The notes below the pieces were generated by a model. That model was not told where the DNA came from. It searched no databases and saw only the letters and a list, made by a program, of their open reading frames with translations. Both the position numbers and the translations under genes were made by a program. Shown here in pieces: positions 9,677 through 17,468 of a stretch of DNA of 64,000 nt; the stretch's first letter is position 1; each line of letters opens with the position of its first letter. This stretch comes from Eubacterium sp. (GTDB taxonomy: Bacteria > Bacillota > Clostridia > Peptostreptococcales > Anaerovoracaceae), in the NCBI GenBank assembly GCA_017533915.1, contig JAFWHX010000004.1, positions 122,179 through 186,178 on the forward strand, written 5' to 3'.

Positions 9677-10828
9677 TCAGTTTCTCCCGCTTTTCCTGTC
9701 AGCTGATATCGCCTTCACGCCGAGCTTTCCGTCTGAAAGGTCTACTTCGAGCTCCTGCCCAACATCGACTTCATCAGAAGATCTTATCACCTTTCCGTCA
9801 GCATCCCTGACTATCGAATATCCGCGCTTCATGATCAGCCCGGGGTCATTCGACTCGAGCAATACTTTCATGCTCTCTATCTCATTCCTGTACCCGGTCA
9901 TCCTTGAGGCTAGCGCTGACTTCATCGATTCTCTGATATTGTCTGCTTTTATCCTGTCAAAAGCAGCATTGTTCTTAAGCTCTCTCATCATGAGATTCCT
10001 GAGATCCTCGATCTCCTGAGCGAGATCCGAAGTGTCAGGAACTGCTATCTGAGCTGCAGCCGTCGGAGTAGCTGCCCTTACGTCAGCGACAAGATCGGAT
10101 ATGCTGTAATCTATCTCATGTCCGACAGCGGATATGACAGGTATCCTCGAAGCATATATCGCTCTCGCTACCACTTCCTCGTTGAACGGCCACAGATCCT
10201 CCGCCGAGCCGCCTCCGCGGCCGACTATTATGATATCTATGTCGTCTCTCGTTCTGTTGATAAGATCGATGTTATATGCGATCTGCCGCGCGGCGCCGTC
10301 GCCCTGTACCGGCGTCGGATATATATAAAGCGACACGACTGAATTTCTGCTCTTCGTAGTTTTGATTATGTCCTGGACAGCAGCTCCTGTCGAAGCTGTG
10401 ACTACAGCGATCTTCCTTGGAAATGCAGGAAGAGTCTTCTTATGCTCCTGATCGAACAGACCCTCGGCATTCAGCTTCTGCTTCATCTCTTCGAACGCCT
10501 GAGCAAGCCCGCCGGTCCCGATAAGCTCACACGACCTGACAGTCAGGCTGATCGTGCCGCGCTTCTTGTATACATTAACATAGCCGCGGATCACTACCTC
10601 AAGGCCGTCCTTCAGCGCATCAGGATCGACGTCCGGGTTATCGTGCCAGACTATACAGTCGATAGAAGACTGCTCATCGACAAGAGCAAAATACGCATTC
10701 CCGTTTCTGTCGAGCCTGACTCCTGAGATCTCGCCGTTCACGCCTATATTCATGAGTAGAGGATCCGTACCTATCACTCTCGAGATATATTCATTAAGTT
10801 GTGTAACACTTACAGGCTTAAGCGCCAT
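9677..10828 (-). CDS. xseA: Exodeoxyribonuclease VII large subunit
   Basis: The catalytic subunit of exonuclease VII, 383 residues. An N-terminal OB fold (VTQLNEYISRVI onward, residues about 5-100) precedes the catalytic domain with VVTASTGAAVQDI, IIIVGRGGGSAEDLW and ISAVGHEIDYSISDLVAD. The C-terminal part is shorter than in Escherichia coli, as is common in Bacillota. The ATG at 10828 has GGAG seven bases upstream and lies eleven bases inside the end of the TsaD-like gene, so the two genes are coupled. Confidence 0.96.
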   Translation of the reverse strand: MALKPVSVTQLNEYISRVIGTDPLLMNIGVNGEISGVRLDRNGNAYFALVDEQSSIDCIVWHDNPDVDPDALKDGLEVVIRGYVNVYKKRGTISLTVRSCELIGTGGLAQAFEEMKQKLNAEGLFDQEHKKTLPAFPRKIAVVTASTGAAVQDIIKTTKSRNSVVSLYIYPTPVQGDGAARQIAYNIDLINRTRDDIDIIIVGRGGGSAEDLWPFNEEVVARAIYASRIPVISAVGHEIDYSISDLVADVRAATPTAAAQIAVPDTSDLAQEIEDLRNLMMRELKNNAAFDRIKADNIRESMKSALASRMTGYRNEIESMKVLLESNDPGLIMKRGYSIVRDADGKVIRSSDEVDVGQELEVDLSDGKLGVKAISADRKSGRN

Positions 10829-11771
10829 GTCTCTTCTCCCCAAGAAGCGCGATCCCGACAGCATTGTCACAGCAAAGCTCCGGCTTTCCGAAAGCTGTCA
10901 TTATCCCCTCGCCGCTCTTCTCACACATATATGTCAATCTGTTCCTTATATACAAACTGGAAGAAACTCCTCCGGCAAAGAGGAATTTCCCTTTACCTGT
11001 TTTCTCGTTTATGGAAAGCGTGATCTTCCACAGAGCATCAGCTATCCTGTCGAAAAGCGCCCTGCAAAACGCCGCCCTGTCCAGGTCTTCTGCATTACTG
11101 ATCAGCCTCTGACAGGCAGACTCGATGCCAGAGAGGTTTACTTCGCTGTCATTTACCTTGATCACCGGGATCTTATGTTTCAGTTCACTGTATGATATCT
11201 CGGAAACATCTGACGTTGCCAGCTCATCCATTTCTTTTCCGCAGGGGAATCTCATCCCCATAGCGACGCCGGTCCTGTCTATAAGCTGACCGAATGAGAT
11301 ATCGAGCGTTTTTCCGCAGAGATCATATTCCGGAAGCGATACCGCTTCAGTGGTGCCTCCCGAAAGATGGAAGAATACATATGATGTCTCCCCTTCCAGA
11401 AGAGTCTCCCTGGACGCAGCTTCTGCATGACCTTCCTGATGAGAGAACTCGTACATCGGAACGTTATATGCTGACGCGATCACATCGGCAAAAGACCTGC
11501 CGGCCATGAACACCGGCATGTAGGAGCCTTCAACAGGCCTTGGCCTTACCGAGCAGGCTACAGCATCTGCACGAGCGCCGCCGATATCATCCATAAGATC
11601 CCTGTACAGGTCCGGAAGATTCAGCACATGCTGGAACAGAGCTTCCTGCTGCCTCAGGCCTCGCTCACCTTCCCTGACGTCAAGCAGCTTCCGTCTGTCA
11701 GACACGACCACGCCGTTCTCGATGGCTGCGACCGAAGTTGTGTAATTACTTGTATCGATCCCTATAATCAT
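10818..11771 (-). CDS. TsaD/Kae1-like ASKHA-fold protein of unknown function
   Basis: A 317-residue paralogue of TsaD, the enzyme of threonylcarbamoyl-adenosine tRNA modification. It has the ASKHA-fold nucleotide motifs GIDTSNYTTSVA at the N-terminus, HLSGGTTE in the middle and FAGGVSSS near the C-terminus, and it keeps the metal-binding pair in HQEGH (His111, His115). It differs from genuine TsaD in the first motif (NYTTS instead of CDDTS-like). Such proteins are often called O-sialoglycoprotein endopeptidase by homology, which should not be taken literally. The ATG at 11771 has no clear ribosome site, and an inverted-repeat element begins about 20 bases upstream. Function is unproven. Confidence 0.8.
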   Translation of the reverse strand: MIIGIDTSNYTTSVAAIENGVVVSDRRKLLDVREGERGLRQQEALFQHVLNLPDLYRDLMDDIGGARADAVACSVRPRPVEGSYMPVFMAGRSFADVIASAYNVPMYEFSHQEGHAEAASRETLLEGETSYVFFHLSGGTTEAVSLPEYDLCGKTLDISFGQLIDRTGVAMGMRFPCGKEMDELATSDVSEISYSELKHKIPVIKVNDSEVNLSGIESACQRLISNAEDLDRAAFCRALFDRIADALWKITLSINEKTGKGKFLFAGGVSSSLYIRNRLTYMCEKSGEGIMTAFGKPELCCDNAVGIALLGEKRHGA

Positions 11772-11791
11772 AATTATCTGTATATTCTGAG

Positions 11792-12009
11792 TTTGCTGAC
11801 ATATACAATTGCACGAAGTCATCCGCAGTGCCGGTACTTAGTGAACACGAGCTGCAGGCGAAGTGCGAGCTTAGTACCGCTGCCCATTTTCCCCAGCTTC
11901 AGCTGGATGGACAAATGGGACAGCGAAGCGAAGCGGAGGAGTGAGCGCAGCGAACGTTGCACGAGGACTAGACGCGAGCGGGCTGAATGCAATTGTATAT
12001 GGCAGCAAA
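11792..12009. repeat. 218-bp element with 22-bp terminal inverted repeats
   Basis: Between nusB and the TsaD-like gene, 11792-11813 and 11988-12009 are inverted copies of each other with one mismatch in 22. The enclosed DNA is GC-richer than its surroundings and can fold further: 7-bp arms near 11837-11875 (CGGTACT with AGTACCG), and a stem of CCCATTT with AAATGGG around a CCAGCT/AGCTGG hairpin near 11881-11918. The repeat stretch AGCGAAGCGAAGCGG follows. On the minus strand the closing stem ends about 20 bases before the TsaD-like start codon. It could be a small non-autonomous mobile element or a structured leader RNA. No convincing target-site duplication is visible. Confidence 0.65.
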
Positions 12010-12035
12010 CATGAGCTGATACACGTATTATCAGG

Positions 12036-12500
12036 TTATTCAGCATCTTCCGCGATCCTGCCGAGCAGCGCATTTATGAATTTGGTAGATTTCTCCGTCC
12101 CATAGATCTTCGCAAGCTCCACAGCTTCATTTATCGTGACAGCGGTCGGTACGTCATCCACGTACATGATCTCTGAAGCCGCTTCACGCAGTATGGCGAG
12201 ATCTGTCCTTGCCATACGCTCAAGCTTCCAGTTTATCGAATACTTTTCTATGGCTTTGTCCACATCATCACGGTGCATATCCCACGCAAATGTCACGGCT
12301 TTGATGAAGTCCATCTGATCGCCTGTCTCTGAAACATCCTGTGCGTCGCCGCCGCATGAATCGAGATATTCTTTCAGATCGTCGTAATTCTCAAGTCTCG
12401 CCGTGTACTCTGAGCAGTCGCTGTCTCCATTCACATCTGCCTGATAGAATATCTTCACCAGGATCTCGCGCGCTGTTCTTCTTGACATTATTTTTTTCAT
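12036..12500 (-). CDS. nusB: Transcription antitermination factor NusB
   Basis: NusB binds boxA RNA with S10 and prevents premature termination of rRNA transcription. The 154-residue protein has the family start SRRTAREILVKIFYQ and the C-terminal TAVTINEAVELAKIYGTEKSTKFINALLG pattern (residues about 117-146). An insertion of roughly 15 residues around the CGGDAQDVSETGD segment is not part of the usual core. The ATG overlaps the stop of the Asp23-like gene (TGATG) and has AGGAG ten bases upstream, so translation is coupled. Confidence 0.95.
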   Translation of the reverse strand: MKKIMSRRTAREILVKIFYQADVNGDSDCSEYTARLENYDDLKEYLDSCGGDAQDVSETGDQMDFIKAVTFAWDMHRDDVDKAIEKYSINWKLERMARTDLAILREAASEIMYVDDVPTAVTINEAVELAKIYGTEKSTKFINALLGRIAEDAE

Positions 12501-12829
12501 CAGAGAGTAACTCCTTGTATGTGTATATTAACTGCTTTGATATTCTCGTCTGTCATTTCCTTAAGAGCAGCCGTCACAGACTTCTGCACATTCCATGCAA
12601 GCACAGGGATCTGCTCTCCGTATCGTACTTTTAAATAAAGGTCGAAAGTCAGTCCGGTCTTCTCTCGGTCCATCTGCACTCCTTCCGACTCCGCATCGAT
12701 CCCTGTAAGACTCTTCTTCAGGGTCTCGTTCATCCTCGATGTCAGTGTGGATGCCATGCTGCTCACGCCTTCACACTCAAGACATGTATCCCTTGCTGTC
12801 CTGACAAGCTCCTTATCCAGATCACTCAT
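12500..12829 (-). CDS. Asp23/Gls24 family envelope-associated protein
   Basis: A 109-residue member of the Asp23/Gls24 (DUF322) family. The signature is the C-terminal half: GLTFDLYLKVRYGEQIPVLAW, then a helix and AVNIHIQGV. In Staphylococcus, Asp23 sits beneath the membrane and affects cell-envelope stress. The gene next to nusB is a recurring clostridial arrangement. The start is either the ATG at 12829 or a GTG at 12838; GGTGA lies five bases before the ATG. It overlaps the end of the CBS/CorC gene by 8 bp. Confidence 0.88.
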   Translation of the reverse strand: MSDLDKELVRTARDTCLECEGVSSMASTLTSRMNETLKKSLTGIDAESEGVQMDREKTGLTFDLYLKVRYGEQIPVLAWNVQKSVTAALKEMTDENIKAVNIHIQGVTL

Positions 12830-13727
12830 CTTCTTCACCCGCGCTCCGGATAACCATCTTGAGCCGCTTTATGCGCCTTTCCTTCACCGAAATGATAGTG
12901 AACGTGTAATTCTCATACTCCACGGTCATATTGACATATCCGTCATCCGGGATCTCTCCTATCTGATCGATCAGAAGCCCGCCTATAGTCTCGCTGGTCT
13001 CGGACTCAAGATCCGAACCGGTTGCTTCGTTCAGATCATTCAGAGAGACACTCCCGTCTACGATGAATCTGTTGTCAGAGATCTTATGTATCATCTCATG
13101 AGTCTCGTCGTATTCGTCATCTATGTCGCCCACGATCTCCTCGATGATATCCTCCATCGTCACTATACCGCTGAAGCCGCCATACTCGTCGATCAGTACG
13201 GCAATATGCTGCTTTTCCTGCTGCATCTCATGGAACAGTGTATCGATGCTCTTGGTCTCCGGAACGAAAAGAGGCGTTCTTAATATCGGCTTTATGTCGA
13301 CTTTTCCAAACCCTTCATCTCTTGCCCTTATAAGGTAATCCTTGATGTAAAGGATACCTATGATGTTGTCTATTTCTTCCTCATAGACAGGTATTCTTGA
13401 GTATCTCATGCTCATGAGCTCATCAAAATACTCCTTCTGAGGATCTTTGATATCTATCATGAAGACGTCGGTCCTCGGTGTCATGATCTCATTAGCATAT
13501 TTATCGTCGAACTGGAATACGCTCTCTATCATCTTGACGGTCGCTTTTTTGATCTCGCCTTTTTTCTCTCCGGTGCGGAGAAGCGCCATCACATTCTCTT
13601 CGAGCTGGTTTTTGGAACTGTTCTTTGCAAGCGTCTCCAGCGCTTTGACTACAAGTATCACTGCAGCGATCACAAGGACTGCCGCCGCTGCTATTACTAT
13701 ACTTAATGGTATAGTGTCATCTGTCAT
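12822..13727 (-). CDS. CBS-pair/CorC-domain protein with one membrane anchor (hemolysin C-like)
   Basis: About 301 residues. A single hydrophobic helix near the N-terminus (residues about 6-30) is followed by a paired CBS module (MTPRTDVFMI ... SRIPVYEE and DEYGGFSGIVTMEDIIEEIVGDI) and a C-terminal CorC/HlyC domain ending in TFTIISVKERRIKRLK. The family includes proteins implicated in magnesium or cobalt efflux. The usual four-helix DUF21 membrane domain is missing here, so this is a short version. The ATG at 13727 follows AGGAG by eleven bases; a TTG at 13733 is five bases from it and is also possible. Confidence 0.85.
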   Translation of the reverse strand: MTDDTIPLSIVIAAAAVLVIAAVILVVKALETLAKNSSKNQLEENVMALLRTGEKKGEIKKATVKMIESVFQFDDKYANEIMTPRTDVFMIDIKDPQKEYFDELMSMRYSRIPVYEEEIDNIIGILYIKDYLIRARDEGFGKVDIKPILRTPLFVPETKSIDTLFHEMQQEKQHIAVLIDEYGGFSGIVTMEDIIEEIVGDIDDEYDETHEMIHKISDNRFIVDGSVSLNDLNEATGSDLESETSETIGGLLIDQIGEIPDDGYVNMTVEYENYTFTIISVKERRIKRLKMVIRSAGEEDE

Positions 13728-13782
13728 TCTCAATCACACTCCTGAAAAAAATAATTATCATCAACACTGCATATGCAGCATT

Positions 13783-15009
13783 TTATTCATCTGTTTTCTT
13801 TCTGAGCAGCCACCCCGCCGCAGCATCATGATCCAGCCTGATCCTCACCACCTGCTGAGCATGCGGTGCAGAGGAGATCTGCTCACCTGTCTCATTGTCA
13901 TACATCTCTGTAAGCACCTGGGAAAACTGATCCTTCCCTGGTCCGAACAATTCGATCACATCGCCTTTTTCCATTTTGTTCCGCTGTTCTACAACAGCAA
14001 GACATGTATTTTTATCATATGTCAGGACTTTGCCGATAAAAGAGTACTCTTTGATGTAGCTCGACGATGTATAGTTCTGCGCGGAACCTTTTGGATCGCC
14101 ATAGAAAAATCCGGTCGTGAAATGTCTGTGGCTCACCTTGCATACTTCATCATACAGCTCCGGATCGAGCCTGTATCCATCAGGATCCTCAAAATACGAG
14201 TCTATCGCAAGTCTGTATGCTCTTACGACTGTAGCGACATAATACATGGTCTTCATCCTGCCCTCTATCTTAAGACTCGAAAGGCCGGAATCGATAAGAT
14301 CCGGGATGTGCTCTATCATGCACAGGTCATGAGAGTTCATGAAGTAAGTCCCGCGGCTGTCTTCCTCTACCGGGAAATACTCTCCGGGCCTCTTCTCTTC
14401 CATGAGAGAATACTTCCATCTGCACGGGTGTGAGCACAGGCCCTTGTTCGCGTCGCGGCTGCTCATGAAATTACTGAGAAGGCATCTTCCTGAATATGAT
14501 ATGCACATTGCTCCGTGGACGAATGCCTCCAGCTCTATGTCGCACCTGTCGTGTATCTCATGTATCTCATCAAATGACAACTCTCTTGCGAGCACAAGTC
14601 TTTCCACACCCTGTGCTTTCCAGAACTCTGCAGCCATGTAGTTAGTCATATTTGCCTGGGTAGACAGATGGATGTGCGCATCCGGCATCTCTTCCCTGAG
14701 GATGTTGAGCACTCCGGGATCTGATACAAGAAATGCGTCGACAGGTATATCTCTTATCTTCCTGAGATACTCTCTCATCGGCTCAATGTCGCCGTTATGG
14801 GCATATATATTTAGCGTGAGGTAGCATTTCTTCCCGCGGTCATGTGCGTATTTCACTGATTCCCGCATGTCATCGACGCCGAAGTTGTTTGACCCAGACC
14901 TGAGTGAGAAGTCCTCACCGCCGAAATATACAGCGTCTGCTCCGTATTCTATCGCCGCCCTGAGCTTTTCCGGATCGCCAGCCGGCGCAAGAAGTTCCGG
15001 CTTATTCAT
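13783..15009 (-). CDS. trhP: U32 family protein, probable tRNA hydroxylation protein TrhP
   Basis: A 408-residue peptidase-U32-family protein. Visible features are PELLAPAGDPEKLRAAIEYGADAVYFGG at the N-terminus, the U32 signature EAFVHGAMCISYSGRCLLS (residues about 166-184) and the cysteines CSHPCRW expected to bind an iron-sulfur cluster. In Bacillus, TrhP-type proteins make 5-hydroxyuridine at the tRNA wobble position, which TrmR then methylates. The immediate upstream gene here is a trmR-like methyltransferase and the one before it is mltG, the same order as yrrL-yrrM-yrrN/O in Bacillus. AGGAGG lies seven bases before the ATG, which overlaps trmR by eight bases. Confidence 0.9.
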   Translation of the reverse strand: MNKPELLAPAGDPEKLRAAIEYGADAVYFGGEDFSLRSGSNNFGVDDMRESVKYAHDRGKKCYLTLNIYAHNGDIEPMREYLRKIRDIPVDAFLVSDPGVLNILREEMPDAHIHLSTQANMTNYMAAEFWKAQGVERLVLARELSFDEIHEIHDRCDIELEAFVHGAMCISYSGRCLLSNFMSSRDANKGLCSHPCRWKYSLMEEKRPGEYFPVEEDSRGTYFMNSHDLCMIEHIPDLIDSGLSSLKIEGRMKTMYYVATVVRAYRLAIDSYFEDPDGYRLDPELYDEVCKVSHRHFTTGFFYGDPKGSAQNYTSSSYIKEYSFIGKVLTYDKNTCLAVVEQRNKMEKGDVIELFGPGKDQFSQVLTEMYDNETGEQISSAPHAQQVVRIRLDHDAAAGWLLRKKTDE

Positions 15010-15682
15010 CTGGATACCTCCTGAATCTTGTAACAGCGAGCCCGTCACCGACTGACATCAGTGTCGTCCTGAAGCGGCGGTCTCTCATGAGATGGTTGAT
15101 ATACGCCCTCATATTGAGTATGTTCGTTTTATGCTTGTTCTTCGGGTCATAGTCGTCGCTTGCCGTCATGCCGTGTTCCAGGATGTTGTCCGAGACTATC
15201 AGAGCTTCATCAGAAACTATCTCGAGCACGCTGTCGAGAAACCGCCTGTAATGACTCTTACCGGCGTCTATGAATACCATATCAAAATCATGCTCTCCTT
15301 CTTCTCTCAGCCTGTCAGCTATCTCCTGGCCGTCTCCAAGATAAAGCCTCACCCTGTCGTCAACTCCTGCGTTCTTCATGTTCAGCTGAGCCGCACGGAA
15401 CGCGTACTCATCCTTTTCGACGGATACTACTTCAGCATCAGGACATGACATAGCAAAAAAAGCCGTCGAGTAACCGATCGCAGTTCCTATCTCAAAGATC
15501 TTTTTCGGATGCGTGAGATCCAGGAGCATAGTAAGGACAGACTCCGTTTCTTTACGGATTATAGGTATCCTGTCTCTCTCCCCCAGATTCCGGAACGGCG
15601 CCAGTTTCTCATATGGCGGCTTGTATTTGCTGTTTATATATTCTGTTACTGATCTATCGGTAATATCCATGTCAAGGTTCAT
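15002..15682 (-). CDS. trmR: O-methyltransferase, probable tRNA 5-hydroxyuridine methyltransferase TrmR
   Basis: A 226-residue SAM-dependent O-methyltransferase of the caffeoyl-CoA/catechol type. The SAM motif is KIFEIGTAIGYSTAFFA and the metal and substrate side is DMVFIDAGKSHYRRFLD with VSDNIL. In Bacillus the orthologue YrrM (TrmR) converts wobble 5-hydroxyuridine to 5-methoxyuridine. The downstream trhP gene overlaps it by eight bases, which supports this assignment over a generic catechol methyltransferase. The ribosome site is weak and the start (15682, or an in-frame ATG at 15670) is uncertain by a few residues. Confidence 0.87.
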   Translation of the reverse strand: MNLDMDITDRSVTEYINSKYKPPYEKLAPFRNLGERDRIPIIRKETESVLTMLLDLTHPKKIFEIGTAIGYSTAFFAMSCPDAEVVSVEKDEYAFRAAQLNMKNAGVDDRVRLYLGDGQEIADRLREEGEHDFDMVFIDAGKSHYRRFLDSVLEIVSDEALIVSDNILEHGMTASDDYDPKNKHKTNILNMRAYINHLMRDRRFRTTLMSVGDGLAVTRFRRYPDE

Positions 15683-15707
15683 ACTGACTTACTGAAGTCT
15701 TTTATTA

Positions 15708-16784
15708 TCACTCGCCCGCATTGTCTCTGGCAGCGTAATAAGCGTCCTTATCTTTCAGAAAGTCATTATAGTCTTTGGAAAACGCCATCTTTCCACTGAG
15801 GTCATCATCAAGCACAAAGAACATATAATCCGTGTCGGCAGGCTCCAGAGCCGCCATTATTGCTGATTCGCCCGGGTTGCATATCGGTCCCGCAGGAAGA
15901 CCCGCATTAGTGTATGTATTATACGGGGACTCTACCTCAGTATCGACATTAAGGAGATCTTCCTTTCTCACTCCCTCAAGTCCAAGGACATACTGGATCG
16001 TCGAATCCATCTGAAGAGGATAGTCGATCTTGAGCCTGTTATATATGACGCTCGCTACTATCGGCTGATCAGAAACATCAGCGCATTCCTTTTCTATGAT
16101 GGAAGCTATGATCATGATCTCATTTTCGGACCTGCCGAGCTTCTTTGCTTTTTTACGCATCTTGTCCGTGAACAGGTTCGCGTGACCGTCGAGAAGCATC
16201 CTGATAAGATCTTCTTCAGACATCCCTGCCGGTACGCTATATGTATCCGGCATCAGATATCCCTCGAGCATATGCTCATTCTGCTGCGCATTTTTGAGGA
16301 AATCATATTCCTCAGCAAACTGACCGGATTCAAGAGCTTTGATAAATGCCTTTTTACTGAGTCCGTCCTGTTTGGCAACGACATCAGCGATATCATACTC
16401 CGTATATCCCTCAGGAATGGTAAGCTTGATAGTGTTTACTTTCCCGGTCGATATGATGTCAGCTATCTCAGCCATAGTCATCGACGGAGAAAGTGCATAC
16501 TGACCCGCCTGGTACTTTGACGCAAGCTTATGAAGCTTTGTATACAGCGTAAAGCTTCTCGCATTCCTCACGATGCCGTTATCTTCAAGAATGCCGGATA
16601 TCGACACAGCCGGAGTCCCTTCCGGGATAGTGACCTGCACATACGACTCATCGTCAGGCTTATAAGCTGAGCCCAACATCTGAAGGTACATGAATGCCGT
16701 AGTCGCCGCAAGTACGGCGACAAGGAGCAGAACGACTGCTATGATCATTACTGCCCCGCCTTTTCTTCTGGTAATGGAGTCCAT
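15708..16784 (-). CDS. mltG: Endolytic peptidoglycan transglycosylase MltG
   Basis: MltG (YceG) cleaves nascent glycan strands at the membrane and sets their length. The 358-residue protein has a cytoplasmic basic start, one transmembrane helix (residues about 12-35), a LysM-like subdomain (VTIPEGTPAVSISGIL, LTIPEGYTEYDIADVV) and the catalytic core IIASIIEKEC with the active glutamate, followed by YNRLKIDYPLQMDSTIQY and the C-terminal YNTYTNAGLPAGPICNPG. The gene starts one base after the efp stop and leads into trmR-trhP. Confidence 0.96.
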   Translation of the reverse strand: MDSITRRKGGAVMIIAVVLLLVAVLAATTAFMYLQMLGSAYKPDDESYVQVTIPEGTPAVSISGILEDNGIVRNARSFTLYTKLHKLASKYQAGQYALSPSMTMAEIADIISTGKVNTIKLTIPEGYTEYDIADVVAKQDGLSKKAFIKALESGQFAEEYDFLKNAQQNEHMLEGYLMPDTYSVPAGMSEEDLIRMLLDGHANLFTDKMRKKAKKLGRSENEIMIIASIIEKECADVSDQPIVASVIYNRLKIDYPLQMDSTIQYVLGLEGVRKEDLLNVDTEVESPYNTYTNAGLPAGPICNPGESAIMAALEPADTDYMFFVLDDDLSGKMAFSKDYNDFLKDKDAYYAARDNAGE

Positions 16785-16785
16785 A

Positions 16786-17346
16786 TTATTTTGATCTTCC
16801 GAGATACTCTCCTGATCTTGTGTCTATCTGGATCATTTCTCCTTCTTCGATGAAGATAGGAACCTGGATGACAGCGCCAGTCTCTACTGTGGCAGCTTTT
16901 GTCACGTTAGTAGCAGTGTCTCCTTTTACTCCCGGCTCTGTCTCGATGACCTTCAGGTCTACAAAGTTAGGAGCTTCAACAGAGAACGGTGTACCATTGT
17001 AGAACTTAATCGTGGCCATATCATTCTCTCTGATGTACTGAATAGCATCAGCAACGTCATCATAGCCAAGAGGAACCTGATCGTAAGTATCCTGGTCCAT
17101 GAAGTAATAGAGCTCTCCGTCATTGTAAAGATACTGCATCTGCTTGGTGTCAATACGAGCTTCATTGAACTTCTCCGTAGGGTTGAACGCATCTTCTCTG
17201 ATGGCACCTGTAAGGATATTCTTGTACTTGGTCCTTACGAATGCAGCACCCTTGCCAGGCTTTACATGCTGGAAGTCAACTACTACATGCGGCTCCCCAT
17301 CGATCTCAAACGTCATACCTTTTCTGAAATCTCCTGCTGTGATCAT
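16786..17346 (-). CDS. efp: Translation elongation factor P
   Basis: EF-P relieves ribosome stalling at consecutive prolines. The protein is 186 residues with the three-barrel layout: [11 protein letters not shown] at the start, the tip loop [11 protein letters not shown] and the closing ...[18 protein letters not shown]. The loop residue is Lys32, so post-translational modification of a lysine is possible; no epmA-like or other modification gene is visible in this window. A sigma-A-type promoter lies about 60 bp upstream, and mltG follows after one base. Confidence 0.97.
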   Translation of the reverse strand: MITAGDFRKGMTFEIDGEPHVVVDFQHVKPGKGAAFVRTKYKNILTGAIREDAFNPTEKFNEARIDTKQMQYLYNDGELYYFMDQDTYDQVPLGYDDVADAIQYIRENDMATIKFYNGTPFSVEAPNFVDLKVIETEPGVKGDTATNVTKAATVETGAVIQVPIFIEEGEMIQIDTRSGEYLGRSK

Positions 17347-17404
17347 TTTTCGTCTCTCTTTCTTTTTATAAATAGTTTATTTATTCACATTGCCTTACCA
17401 ATAC

Positions 17405-17433
17405 ATAATATCAGAAAAGCAATCCTTTGACAA
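17405..17433 (-). promoter_or_regulatory. Promoter of efp
   Basis: On the minus strand TTGTCA (-35), a 17-bp spacer and TATTAT (-10) lie in the 122-bp gap between rnj and efp. It would start an efp-mltG-trmR-trhP transcript with a leader of roughly 50 bases. Confidence 0.7.
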
Positions 17434-17468
17434 ATTTGCACGGTCCCTGTAAACCTGAGTACGCCGCC

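Noticed and set aside
11792-12009. Confirmed insertion sequence remnant
   Set aside because: There is no transposase fragment and no clear target-site duplication, so I report only an inverted-repeat element.
11819-12073. 84-codon minus-strand frame through the inverted-repeat element
   Set aside because: It overlaps nusB and the repeat, with no ribosome site and a composition that follows the repeat.
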